DNA from: an uncultured Collinsella sp. | GTDB lineage: Bacteria; Actinomycetota; Coriobacteriia; Coriobacteriales; Coriobacteriaceae | Direction of reading: 5' to 3' | Length of the DNA: 16,454 nt | Assembly (NCBI GenBank): GCA_900757205.1 | Contig: CAAENA010000076.1 | Coordinates: forward strand, 1 to 16,454 | In this document: positions 1 through 8,008 of the stretch, piece after piece | Numbering within the stretch: the stretch's first letter is position 1 | How the letters are laid out: each line of letters begins with the position of its first letter | Notes under the pieces: model-generated | The model's input: only the letters and a program-made list of their open reading frames with translations | Told to the model about the DNA's origin: nothing | Database searches by the model: none | Program-made: the position numbers and the translations under genes

Positions 1-1948
1 CAATGGGCTCGTCATCGTCTGCCGCGTCGCCCTGCTCATCGGAAACAGGAAGGGACTCGGCAATCGCGGTGCCTTGCTTTTCAAACGTTATCGTAGAATC
101 GAACTGCGCGGCATCAAACGACATGGTGCTATCGACGTGCTGCTGAGCCTCGAAAGACGTCGTCGCCTCAACAACATCCGCGGACGCCGGTTGCTGGGAC
201 TCAAAGGACGTCGTAGCTTCGGCAGCGTCGACGGGCACGGACTGCATAGCCTCGTTCTGCTCGAACTCTTGCGCCGCGCGCTCACGTGCCGCCTCGGCTG
301 CCTGCTGCTGAGCGATAGCCTCCTGCTCGGCGGCCTCGCGTGCGGCAGCGCGCTTCTCCTCGAAATCGTCAACAAATTTCCTGCCCTTTGCGAGCGCACC
401 CTTAAAGAAGCTGGAAGCGCTGGCGCCAATCGAAGAGAATGCGGATGCAATATCGGCATGGGGCGTTGCCGCGGGAATCTCGGCCGAGAAATCAGTATCG
501 CTCTCGTAAGACACGCGCCTCGGCTGTTCAGCGTAATCGTCGTCAGGCTCGTCCGTAACGTCTTGCGTCGGCGCGGCGGGAGCCAAAATGTCCAGTCCTA
601 CCTCGGGATCGATCGCGGACACCGCCTCGGGCTCGGCAACGGCAGCGGCAACCGCGGCAGACTCATCATCCACGGCGACAACGGGCGCAGATGCAGTCAC
701 GACGGGGGCAGGCTCGGGCTCAAACGTCGCCTCCTCGCCTTCCTCGTAATCGAGCGTGCAGGACTCGGGAAGCATTCCGAGCGCACGGATGGCATCCGAA
801 CCAAAGCGGATGTTGCCGGCGGCATTGCGATAGAGCCTGGGCTCGGGCTCGGCCGCGACAGGCTCCTCCGCCGGCTCGGCAGTGGGAACCTCGTCATTGA
901 ACTCTTCGGCCTGGACAGCCTGATTCTGATCCTCGGGCACGATGGCGCCAATCAGCGTCTCGTCGGCAGACGCACCCTCAAAGCCCTCGATCTGCTCGTC
1001 GAAAGCCTCGCCCTGTTCGGGCTCGGTCTGAGCGTCGGGAGCAATCGGCTGACCGAACTCGTCCTCGGCGTAGGTAGGCTCTTCATACTCGATGGTGTTG
1101 CCGTAGTCGTTTTGCTGTTGGGCCGCGGCATACTCCGCTGCTGCGCGCGCCATCTCCTCGGCACGACGCTTCTGCTCCCCAAAATAGGTATCGAACGGAA
1201 CATCGTCGGGAAACTCGTTTTCGCCCTGGAAGGGAGCAACGTTGTCCATAACGCCGAGCATAGCGGCGACAGAAGACTTGTTGCACACCGCGCCGGACGT
1301 ATAGGGAAGAATGTAGCGGTTAGAAATGATGTTTGCCGCGTTGGCGAGCGCAACGAGGGAAGCGAGGATCGCGACAATCCACAGCAGAACCTTGAGCGCG
1401 CCGGGGAGCGGCAGGATACGCAAGATGGCAACGGCAGCAGGGGCAACCGTGGCAACGGGCAACAGCCTGGCGATGAGCGCACGATACGAAGCATAGGGCT
1501 CGCGGGCGAGCAGCTCAGCACGGGGAGAGTCGTAGTGTGCGACAACGACCACCGGGCGGTTGCGCGGAGACGCGAGCGGGCCCGAGGCCTTGTGGTAGGC
1601 GATGACATTTTGGCTCACGCCCGTCTTGCCCAGGCGCGAAACCACGGGGTGGCCCGTGCGCTCGAGCACGTAAAGAACGGCGCCGACAATGGCCAGCAAG
1701 GTGCCGACCAAGCCGATGCCGCCGCCGATGCCCATCAGCAGGGCGCCGGCAAACGCAAGAATACCGGTAACGGCAAATGCCAACCTGCTGGGCGCCGGGG
1801 CATTGAACTCCTGAACCTCGGGATCAAAGCCGTGGTTGCGGAAGATCTGAGCGATATCCTCGGCAGCCAAGCGCTCTTCTTCGCTGCATGCCGGCGTGAT
1901 GCCGGTGTTCTGCAGCAGGTGGTTAATATAGTTCTGGGTGTTCGCCAT
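1..1948 (-). CDS. Membrane-anchored M28-like metallopeptidase with long acidic insertion (C-terminus missing)
   Basis: The frame is open from ATG 1948 to the left edge (649 codons seen). GGAG lies 5 nt before the ATG. About residues 1-50 form a soluble segment, followed by a hydrophobic hairpin (about 55-95), then RPVVVVAHYDSP (131-142), which resembles the M28 His-x-Asp zinc-ligand strand (H138, D140). Two more hydrophobic segments follow (about 158-181 and 184-207), then SGAVCNKSSVAAML (218-231), which aligns with the M28 G-A-N-D-N-x-S-G-V-A block. The bridging Asp of that block is Cys222 here. From about residue 245 the chain is acidic and Ala/Glu/Pro-rich, with a coiled-coil-like stretch (about 515-570) and four degenerate S/T-F-E/D repeats (578-625). 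Family members are zinc aminopeptidases; whether this one is active cannot be judged because the remaining ligands lie outside the window. It is divergent from the WYL gene. Confidence 0.66.
   Translation of the reverse strand, partial: MANTQNYINHLLQNTGITPACSEEERLAAEDIAQIFRNHGFDPEVQEFNAPAPSRLAFAVTGILAFAGALLMGIGGGIGLVGTLLAIVGAVLYVLERTGHPVVSRLGKTGVSQNVIAYHKASGPLASPRNRPVVVVAHYDSPRAELLAREPYASYRALIARLLPVATVAPAAVAILRILPLPGALKVLLWIVAILASLVALANAANIISNRYILPYTSGAVCNKSSVAAMLGVMDNVAPFQGENEFPDDVPFDTYFGEQKRRAEEMARAAAEYAAAQQQNDYGNTIEYEEPTYAEDEFGQPIAPDAQTEPEQGEAFDEQIEGFEGASADETLIGAIVPEDQNQAVQAEEFNDEVPTAEPAEEPVAAEPEPRLYRNAAGNIRFGSDAIRALGMLPESCTLDYEEGEEATFEPEPAPVVTASAPVVAVDDESAAVAAAVAEPEAVSAIDPEVGLDILAPAAPTQDVTDEPDDDYAEQPRRVSYESDTDFSAEIPAATPHADIASAFSSIGASASSFFKGALAKGRKFVDDFEEKRAAAREAAEQEAIAQQQAAEAARERAAQEFEQNEAMQSVPVDAAEATTSFESQQPASADVVEATTSFEAQQHVDSTMSFDAAQFDSTITFEKQGTAIAESLPVSDEQGDAADDDEPI
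74..217 (-). repeat. Four degenerate TxSF(E/D)xxQ repeats in the acidic tail of the M28-like protein
   Basis: Residues 578-625 of the M28-like protein read ATTSFESQQ, ATTSFEAQQ, STMSFDAAQ and STITFEKQ, separated by 3-8 residues. The repetition is also visible in the DNA, for example two similar blocks near 149-176 and 200-217. I see a low-complexity peptide repeat and assign it no function. Confidence 0.5.
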
Positions 1949-2146
1949 GTGCGCTCCACATCCATAATCCGACAAATAGGCCCAATGCGTGCACATTAGA
2001 ACCGTATATAGTCGAAAGTATACCCCGAGCGAGCGCAAACGACCGAATTCGGGCCATCTTAACGCCCCGAGCGGACAAGGATATAGCCTAATCTCCATAT
2101 CGGACTAAAATCATGGCAGCAAACCACCTTCTCATGCGAGGACTCT
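1949..2146. other. Divergent intergenic region between M28-like gene and WYL gene 1
   Basis: This 198-bp gap must hold the divergent promoters of the leftward peptidase-like gene and the rightward WYL pair. AT-rich stretches occur at about 1999-2020 and 2082-2112, but I found no pair of good -35 and -10 hexamers on either strand. Since WYL regulators often bind their own upstream region, an operator here is plausible, but no obvious palindrome stands out. Confidence 0.4.
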
Positions 2147-3169
2147 ATGACGGCAAGCGACGCGACCGCGACAATTAAAAAGGGGAATTCGGAGCCCAGT
2201 TTCGATAAAACGGCTCAGCGCATCCTCAATCTTTTCTTTGTGCTCAACAGCTCCCCCAAACCGCTGACGACCGAGCAGATCGTCTTGGATTCTGACCTGG
2301 GATATGGCTCGGGCAATATCGACTCGGATAAGCGCAAGTTTCGGCGCGATCGTGACAAACTGCTCGAACGCGGCATCTTAATCAAGGAGGTTCGCCCCGC
2401 CGGCGCGCAGGAGACCGAGGAAAGCTCATGGACAATCGACCGCGAGCACACGTTTGCGGCAGGCGGCCTCATCACCGCAGACGACGCCGATATCCTGCTC
2501 AACGCTATCGACCAGACAATAGCGGCCGGCTCATCCACTTTTGCCGCGCCGCTTGCCGATATTCGTTCCAAGATTGCCTACCTCACCGGCAGGACGACGG
2601 CGGACGAAGCACCGATCCGCCGCTCTCCCACCGTCGATGCGGTATGGAGCGCCTTTGCCGAGCGATGCGCGCTGCGATTTTTATATCAGAACGGACGCGG
2701 TGAGCAGAAAGAGCGTACCGTCTGCGTCTACGGCATGTTCGAGCGCGAGGGCGTTGCGTACTTCTGCGGCCTCGACAATGCCACCGACGACATCAGGACA
2801 TTCCGCTGCGACCGTATCGTTCGCGCTTGGCGTCCTTCGAAGGCCTACGCCATCCCTGCAGACTTCAATCTCAACGACTACCTGTTCTTTGAATTCGATT
2901 TTGCCGACCGCCCGCCCGTTGCGGCTACGTTCTCGTTCGCCCCGCAGACGCAGATCGATATGATCAACGGCCTCACGCGCGGGCGAGGTGAGCTCGCACA
3001 CACCGATGCGGGATGGATCTGGACCGTTGACGTGCGCGACCTTGAAGCCGCCGCCTCATTTTGCATGGCCCGCGCCATGGACGGCATGAGGCCCATGGCC
3101 CCCAAATCGCTCAAGCAGGCGTGGAACCGCCTCATTGAAAGGACGGTGCACGAGCATGCCCGTGCGTAA
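2147..3169 (+). CDS. WYL-domain transcriptional regulator 1
   Basis: The 340-residue protein has an N-terminal winged helix-turn-helix (about 20-82; TTEQIVLDSD then a basic DKRKFRRDRDKLLERG recognition region). A WYL core follows at about 165-228, where the family's GRWYLVGYD signature reads GVAYFCGLD (202-210) before RTFRCDRI (217-224). The C-terminal part (about 250-335) fits the WCX extension. The family binds DNA and is thought to sense a ligand, in some members single-stranded nucleic acid, through the WYL domain. The start ATG has GAGGA 4 nt upstream. The gene overlaps the second WYL gene, so the two are probably co-translated and may form a heterodimer, as PafB and PafC do in other actinobacteria. 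The W-Y of the signature is not conserved (AYF), as in many divergent members. Confidence 0.85.
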   Translation: MTASDATATIKKGNSEPSFDKTAQRILNLFFVLNSSPKPLTTEQIVLDSDLGYGSGNIDSDKRKFRRDRDKLLERGILIKEVRPAGAQETEESSWTIDREHTFAAGGLITADDADILLNAIDQTIAAGSSTFAAPLADIRSKIAYLTGRTTADEAPIRRSPTVDAVWSAFAERCALRFLYQNGRGEQKERTVCVYGMFEREGVAYFCGLDNATDDIRTFRCDRIVRAWRPSKAYAIPADFNLNDYLFFEFDFADRPPVAATFSFAPQTQIDMINGLTRGRGELAHTDAGWIWTVDVRDLEAAASFCMARAMDGMRPMAPKSLKQAWNRLIERTVHEHARA

Positions 3170-4073
3170 ACTCACCAGCGAGCAGAGACTCTCGCGCGCC
3201 ATCGACATCATGGAGGCCCTCTACGCCTCCGGCGAGAGCGGCATGACACGAACCGAAATTTGCGGCCGCTTTGACATCACGGGAATATCGCTCGACGAGA
3301 TTCTCGAGATCGTCTCGACGCTCGCGGACCGAGAATCGGGTGCGCGCATCATCTGCGAATGCCACGGCGAGCGTGTGGTCCTCACCGGTGACGCCGGACG
3401 TGTGCTACCGCTGCGCCTGAGTGCCGCCGAGGGCGCTGTGCTCAACCACGAACTTGAATCGTTGGGGATCGAGCCGCAGACGGCAGCTCGGATTCGACAC
3501 GCTCTTCTACCCGAAGAGCTCGGCTATAACCAGTGCGTCTTTGACACCGTCAACCACGGGTCGCACTGGCAGCAGCTGAGCTGCGCCATTCAGGACGGCG
3601 TTCGCTGCCTCATCTCGTATCGCTCGATGGACGATGCACGGCCACGCGAGCGTCTGGTCGACCCCTTGCGCATTACGGCAAACGGCGACCAAACATACCT
3701 GATTGCCTGGGACATCGCAGTCGATGAGCAGCGCACCTATCGCATGGATAAAATCGAGGGACTCACCTTGACGGAAGACTCCGTCGTGCCTCACGCACCG
3801 GACGTCGCATCCCTCCACGATTCCCTTGCCCGGACGCAGCGTAGCGCAAAGCTCTTGATGCCATTCGATATGGCGGAGCATCTGGACTGGGCCGGCATCA
3901 CCCTCATCGAGCGCAGCGGGGCAGACATGGCAACGGTAACCGTGCATTACGGCTCCGAGCGTTGGCTACTGAGCCAGATAATCGCAGCGGGCGGAGCCAT
4001 CCGCATCTTGGATGACCCCACCCTGTCAAAGCGTCTGTGCGATATGGCAAAAACTCTCGTCTGTCCGCTTTAG
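3156..4073 (+). CDS. WYL-domain transcriptional regulator 2
   Basis: I chose ATG 3156 (305 residues, MPVRKLTSEQ) because it begins the usual WYL-regulator helix (RLSRAIDIMEALYASG). It sits 12 nt after AAAGGA and overlaps the upstream gene by 14 bp; an in-frame TTG at 3135 is a less likely start. The protein has an HTH at about 5-65 and a WYL core at about 140-205, with GDQTYLIAWD (177-186) matching the WYL signature well and RTYRMDKI (193-200) after it. A WCX-like C-terminus ends at the stop codon, which interlocks with that of the convergent dinG-like gene. The two WYL proteins are diverged paralogues, the arrangement seen for PafB/PafC, the DNA-damage activators of mycobacteria. A link to the neighbouring repair-type helicase is an inference. 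Confidence 0.86.
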   Translation: MPVRKLTSEQRLSRAIDIMEALYASGESGMTRTEICGRFDITGISLDEILEIVSTLADRESGARIICECHGERVVLTGDAGRVLPLRLSAAEGAVLNHELESLGIEPQTAARIRHALLPEELGYNQCVFDTVNHGSHWQQLSCAIQDGVRCLISYRSMDDARPRERLVDPLRITANGDQTYLIAWDIAVDEQRTYRMDKIEGLTLTEDSVVPHAPDVASLHDSLARTQRSAKLLMPFDMAEHLDWAGITLIERSGADMATVTVHYGSERWLLSQIIAAGGAIRILDDPTLSKRLCDMAKTLVCPL

Positions 4074-6964
4074 CGCCGCCGCTCGTGGCGTGCGCGCCAC
4101 AGTTGCAGATAGTGACCGATCTGTGCCGATTCGATGCGCTGGTAGGAGCTCGTGGGCAGCGACGTTAAGAACTTCTTTCCGTAGCCCTTCGTCACCAGGC
4201 GAGGATCCGCCAAGATCAGCACACCGCTATCGGTCGACGAGCGAATCAAACGCCCCGCGGCCTGCTTAACCTCGAGCACCGCCTCGGGCAGCGAATAGCG
4301 CGCCCATGCGCGGTCTTCGCGCAGGTTGCGCTCGCACGAGAGCGGGTCCGTGGGGCTCGAGAACGGCAACTTGGGAATGATGACGCAGCGCAGCGTCTCG
4401 CCGCTGGCATCAAACCCCTCCCAGAAGGCCTTGAGCGCAAAAAGCGACGAGGTCGGTTCGTTGATAAACCGGTCGCGCAGGCGACGAGGAGATGAGTTGC
4501 GCTGCTGGCAGTTGAGCTCCAGACCCGCACGGGCCATCTTGGGCTCAACGCGGGCGTATAGGTCCTCCATGTCGCGCCGATTGGTGAACAACGTGAGCAC
4601 CGATCCGCCCATGGCAAGATGGGCGTCGACCAGTACGCGCTCGAGCGCCGTAAGATAGCTCTCACGATCGCGCGGATCGGGGATATCGCCCGCAACGACT
4701 ACAGCCATGTTCGAATCGAAGTCGTAGCTCGAATCCAAGTGCAGCGATGACGACGTTGAAGCACCGATGCGATCAAGGCCGACCGCATGGTTAAAGTGCT
4801 CAAAGCTTTTGGACACCGTCATGGTCGCCGAGGCAAAGATAGCCGTGTGAACCTCGGGCAGCCACTCGGTTGCCAAGGCCTCGCCAATGTCGATGCGCTC
4901 TGCGGTCATTGACTCTCCGCCGGCACGCAGCCTGCGATTGACCTGCAGCGAATACACGTAGTGTTCATCGGTACCATCAATGATGAGTTTTAGGTTCTCG
5001 GCCAGCTCGTGCAGGCGGCGCGAGATATCACCCAGGTCGACAACAACCTCTGGCTTGTCGGCGGCGACGGCTTGCACCAGCGCGTCGACGCTCTTGTCAG
5101 CTTGTTCCAATGCGTCGATGCCAGTGTAGGCCGACTGTAAGAAATCATGCCAGTCGTCAGATTCGCGCAGCTCGGGGCCAATCCATAGATTGGCATTGTC
5201 ATAGCCCCCACGGGCACGGCGACCGAGCTCGCGAACGCCATCGAACACGCCGGCGATCGCCATGCTCGCGCGCGCAACCGTCGACGTCGCCTTGGCGGTA
5301 AGGCCCAGATAGAGCGTAGAGCCCTCGGAGGTTGCCAAATCACGGGAAACCTGGCTTAGCGCGCCGGTGCTCGAGCCACCCAGACGCTCAAACAGAACGC
5401 GTGATTCGTCCGCCGACACCACACGCGCCCACTGACGGCGCGCCTCGCGCTCGATGGAATGGGCCTCGTCGATTACCCAATGACGAATCGGCGGCAAAAT
5501 CCTGCCCTCGGCCGCGACGTTGCGGAACAGCAGGGAATGGTTGGTGACCACCACATCGGCATGCGCCGCACGACGGCGAGCGCCGTGGACCAAACATTTA
5601 TCAGGGAAAAACGGGCAGAGGCGACGAGCACACTCGCGCGAGGCCGTCGTAAAGTCGGGACGGTTGACGCTGCGCCACCGAATGCCGAGCGAGTCGAGGT
5701 CGCCATCGGCTGATTGGCAGACGTACGCCATAATGACCGCGACCGCCGTGAGCGTGTCCGCCGGATCGCGCTTGGTGGTAATCTCGACCTGGCCGCGGCT
5801 CATGCGCTCGAGCTTGCGCAGGCACGGATAGTGGTCATACCCCTTGAGAGCGCAAAATGACAGACCACCGTCCAGTTGCTCGGCAAGTTTTGGCAGCTCA
5901 TGGTACATGAGCTGGTCGGCAAGATTGTTCGATTTGGTCGCAATACCAACCGTGATGTTGTTACGGCGTGCTGCCTCGGCAAAAGGCACCAGATAGGCCA
6001 TCGATTTGCCGACGCCTGTGCCTGCCTCAATTACTCGATGAGTGCCCGTGACCAGCGCATCGCGGACCTCGAGCGCCATCGCGATCTGCTCATCACGCGG
6101 CTCGTAGGTGGGATACATGCGATTGACCAGGCCACCTGGCGCATAGTCTGCCTCGATCTCCTCACGACTCGGCATCTTGAGAACCGGCAGCTCATCGGCG
6201 TCCACCCGATCGTCGGCGCGATCGGCCTTGAGAACGTCAGCACGAGCGGCGCTGAGAGAGAAGATAGAACCAGGGTTCTGCCCTGCCAAGAATGAGAAGA
6301 TAGGACGATAGGACCAAGGCACGTCCGGATGCATGTCGGCTAGGCGCGCCATGAGGCCCTGGGGCAAGTCGGTGAGCGCCACGAGCAACACGCGCCATAC
6401 GCCACACAGGGCGTCGACGTCGGCATTGGCACGGTGTGATACCGAGTCGCAGCCAAACAGATCGGCCATAAAAGACAGCTTGTGCGAGGCCAGGCGCGGA
6501 AGCGCGATGCGCGACAGCGCCAGCGAATCGATCCAAATATCGCTCACGTTGACGCCGCCTTTGATCGACTCGATAAACGAGCGGTCGAACGTGGCGTTGT
6601 GTGCGATCACCGGGCAGCCACCGACAAAATCGGCGAGAGCGGCGACGGCCTCAACCGCCGACGGGGCATCTGCCACATCGGCATTTGTAATGCTCGTGAG
6701 CTCGGTAATCTCGGCGGGAATCAGCTGTTTGGGATGCACGAAGGTATCGAAGCGGTCGATGACCTCGCGGCCCGAAAGACGGGCCGCCGAGATCTCGATC
6801 AGCTCGTTGTCCTGCACCGAAAGACCCGTGGTCTCGGTATCGAGGACAATCACATCTTCCTCGATAAGGCCGAAGGACTGCGTTTTGGCGCGGTCGGCAA
6901 GCGTGGCATAGGAGTCGATGACAAACTGCGGCGTTCCTGACGAAACCGCGTCCTCGATTAGCAT
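4070..6964 (-). CDS. dinG: DinG-family ATP-dependent helicase fused to a DEDDh 3'-5' exonuclease domain
   Basis: The 964-residue protein has an N-terminal DEDDh exonuclease domain (about 35-195) with ExoI LDTETTGL (D42, E44), ExoII AHNATFD (D127) and ExoIII H177-x4-D182. A superfamily 2 XPD/DinG-type helicase follows: Walker A AGTGVGKS (314-321), probable Fe-S ligands C381, C445, C450 and C457, DEAH box D499-H502, and motif VI near QAAGRLIR close to the C-terminus. DinG enzymes unwind DNA 5'-3' and act on R-loops, D-loops and damaged forks. Exonuclease fusions are typical of Gram-positive relatives, where some lack helicase activity; here both the ATPase motifs and the four cysteines are present. 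The start ATG overlaps the ddl stop by 7 bp, so translation is probably coupled. The stop TAA interlocks with the stop TAG of the convergent WYL gene. Confidence 0.9.
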   Translation of the reverse strand: MLIEDAVSSGTPQFVIDSYATLADRAKTQSFGLIEEDVIVLDTETTGLSVQDNELIEISAARLSGREVIDRFDTFVHPKQLIPAEITELTSITNADVADAPSAVEAVAALADFVGGCPVIAHNATFDRSFIESIKGGVNVSDIWIDSLALSRIALPRLASHKLSFMADLFGCDSVSHRANADVDALCGVWRVLLVALTDLPQGLMARLADMHPDVPWSYRPIFSFLAGQNPGSIFSLSAARADVLKADRADDRVDADELPVLKMPSREEIEADYAPGGLVNRMYPTYEPRDEQIAMALEVRDALVTGTHRVIEAGTGVGKSMAYLVPFAEAARRNNITVGIATKSNNLADQLMYHELPKLAEQLDGGLSFCALKGYDHYPCLRKLERMSRGQVEITTKRDPADTLTAVAVIMAYVCQSADGDLDSLGIRWRSVNRPDFTTASRECARRLCPFFPDKCLVHGARRRAAHADVVVTNHSLLFRNVAAEGRILPPIRHWVIDEAHSIEREARRQWARVVSADESRVLFERLGGSSTGALSQVSRDLATSEGSTLYLGLTAKATSTVARASMAIAGVFDGVRELGRRARGGYDNANLWIGPELRESDDWHDFLQSAYTGIDALEQADKSVDALVQAVAADKPEVVVDLGDISRRLHELAENLKLIIDGTDEHYVYSLQVNRRLRAGGESMTAERIDIGEALATEWLPEVHTAIFASATMTVSKSFEHFNHAVGLDRIGASTSSSLHLDSSYDFDSNMAVVVAGDIPDPRDRESYLTALERVLVDAHLAMGGSVLTLFTNRRDMEDLYARVEPKMARAGLELNCQQRNSSPRRLRDRFINEPTSSLFALKAFWEGFDASGETLRCVIIPKLPFSSPTDPLSCERNLREDRAWARYSLPEAVLEVKQAAGRLIRSSTDSGVLILADPRLVTKGYGKKFLTSLPTSSYQRIESAQIGHYLQLWRARHERRR

Positions 6965-7923
6965 GCAATGCCCGCTCGACGAAGGCCCATACGGATCAGG
7001 CTGTCACAGACCTGCGGGAACGTCATGTCGTCGGTGTGGCGGATCTCATCCGGATACAGCGACGTATCGGTCATGCCGGGAATGGTATTGGTCTCGAGGA
7101 TAACGGGGCCGTCCTCGCTCACAATAAAGTCGCTGCGCGAGATACCCAGGCAACCGAGGGCCTTGTGAGCGGCACAGGCAAGTTCCTGAGCGCGAGCGTA
7201 ATTCTCGGGTGAAATCTGCGCCGGAATGCGATGGATATCCGTAGGGTCGACATACTTCACGTCCAGATCGTAGAACTCGCAGTCCTCGGGCTTACGAATC
7301 TCGACAATCGGCAGGGCGCGTACGTCATCTTCGCCGTATACGCCGACGGTGATCTCGGTACCATCGATGCACTTCTCGACCAGCACTTTGTCGCCGTACT
7401 CAAACGCCTTGGCGATTGCCGCGGGCAGCTCGGATGGCTCGTGGACCAGGGAGATGCCATAGCTGGAGCCGTTAACGGCCGGCTTCACAAAGCAGCGCTC
7501 GCCACAAACCTCGACAATGTGATCGATATCGACTTCATCGCCCACCTCGAGCGCAAGGCCGGGGGCAATGGGAATGCCCGCCTTGGCGTATAGGAGCTTA
7601 GAGACCTCCTTGTCGGCACCGCAGGCGCTCGCGAGCACGCCCGAGGCCGTGTAGGGGATACCCAGGGTCTCCATGGCACCCTGCATGGCACCATCCTCAC
7701 CGCCGGCGCCGTGCATGGCGATAAATGCCACGTCGAAACCACCGGTCGCCATGGTTACCATAAAATCATCGGCAGCCGTGTCGAGCAGCTTCACCGAAGT
7801 GTAGCCAGCCTCCTTCAGGGCCGCCACGACGTTCTTTCCCGAATTGAGCGAGATCTCGCGCTCAGCGGAATGACCGCCCGCCAAGACCGCTACGTGCATG
7901 TTCTCTAGGCTTTTACCCGGCAT
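6958..7923 (-). CDS. ddl: D-alanine--D-alanine ligase
   Basis: The 321-residue ATP-grasp enzyme joins two D-alanines using ATP to make the peptidoglycan stem terminus. The N-terminal loop AGGHSAEREISL (15-26) is the Ddl signature. HGAGGEDG is followed by GIPYTASGV, the central domain has CFVKPAVNGSSYGI, and ETNTIPGMTDTSLYP near the C-terminus carries the metal-binding Glu/Asn and the substrate loop. Length is near the usual 300-360. The ATG at 7923 is preceded by AGGAGG 9 nt upstream; a later in-frame ATG (residue 9) has a poorer ribosome site. It is the first gene of a two-gene unit with dinG, an unusual partner. I see no vanA-type change that would indicate a D-Ala-D-Lac ligase, but I did not model the specificity loop. 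Confidence 0.95.
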   Translation of the reverse strand: MPGKSLENMHVAVLAGGHSAEREISLNSGKNVVAALKEAGYTSVKLLDTAADDFMVTMATGGFDVAFIAMHGAGGEDGAMQGAMETLGIPYTASGVLASACGADKEVSKLLYAKAGIPIAPGLALEVGDEVDIDHIVEVCGERCFVKPAVNGSSYGISLVHEPSELPAAIAKAFEYGDKVLVEKCIDGTEITVGVYGEDDVRALPIVEIRKPEDCEFYDLDVKYVDPTDIHRIPAQISPENYARAQELACAAHKALGCLGISRSDFIVSEDGPVILETNTIPGMTDTSLYPDEIRHTDDMTFPQVCDSLIRMGLRRAGIAC

Positions 7924-7963
7924 GGGCAGACTCCTCCTCTATAATTTCTGCAGCTGATACCAT

Positions 7964-7993
7964 ATTGTAGCGATACCCTCTACGTTTCCCCAA
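7964..7993 (-). promoter_or_regulatory. Possible ddl promoter
   Basis: On the minus strand TTGGGG (7993-7988) and TACAAT (7969-7964) are separated by 18 bp, about 40 nt upstream of the ddl start. The -10 is good and the -35 is weak. A TATAAT on the plus strand at 7940-7945 has no -35 at a usable distance, so the rlmN promoter stays undefined in this 85-bp divergent gap. Confidence 0.4.
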
Positions 7994-8008
7994 AATCGAA
8001 AGGCTTCC

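Noticed and set aside
74..1999. A 641-codon open frame on the plus strand opposite the M28-like gene
   Set aside because: Its translation is Leu/Gly/Arg-rich without domains, it has no ribosome site, and the minus-strand frame gives recognisable HYDS and membrane segments with normal codon use. It is an antisense shadow of GC-rich coding DNA.
7940..7945. Perfect TATAAT on the plus strand in the ddl-rlmN gap
   Set aside because: No acceptable -35 hexamer lies 15-19 bp upstream, and the sequence overlaps the ddl leader next to its ribosome site.
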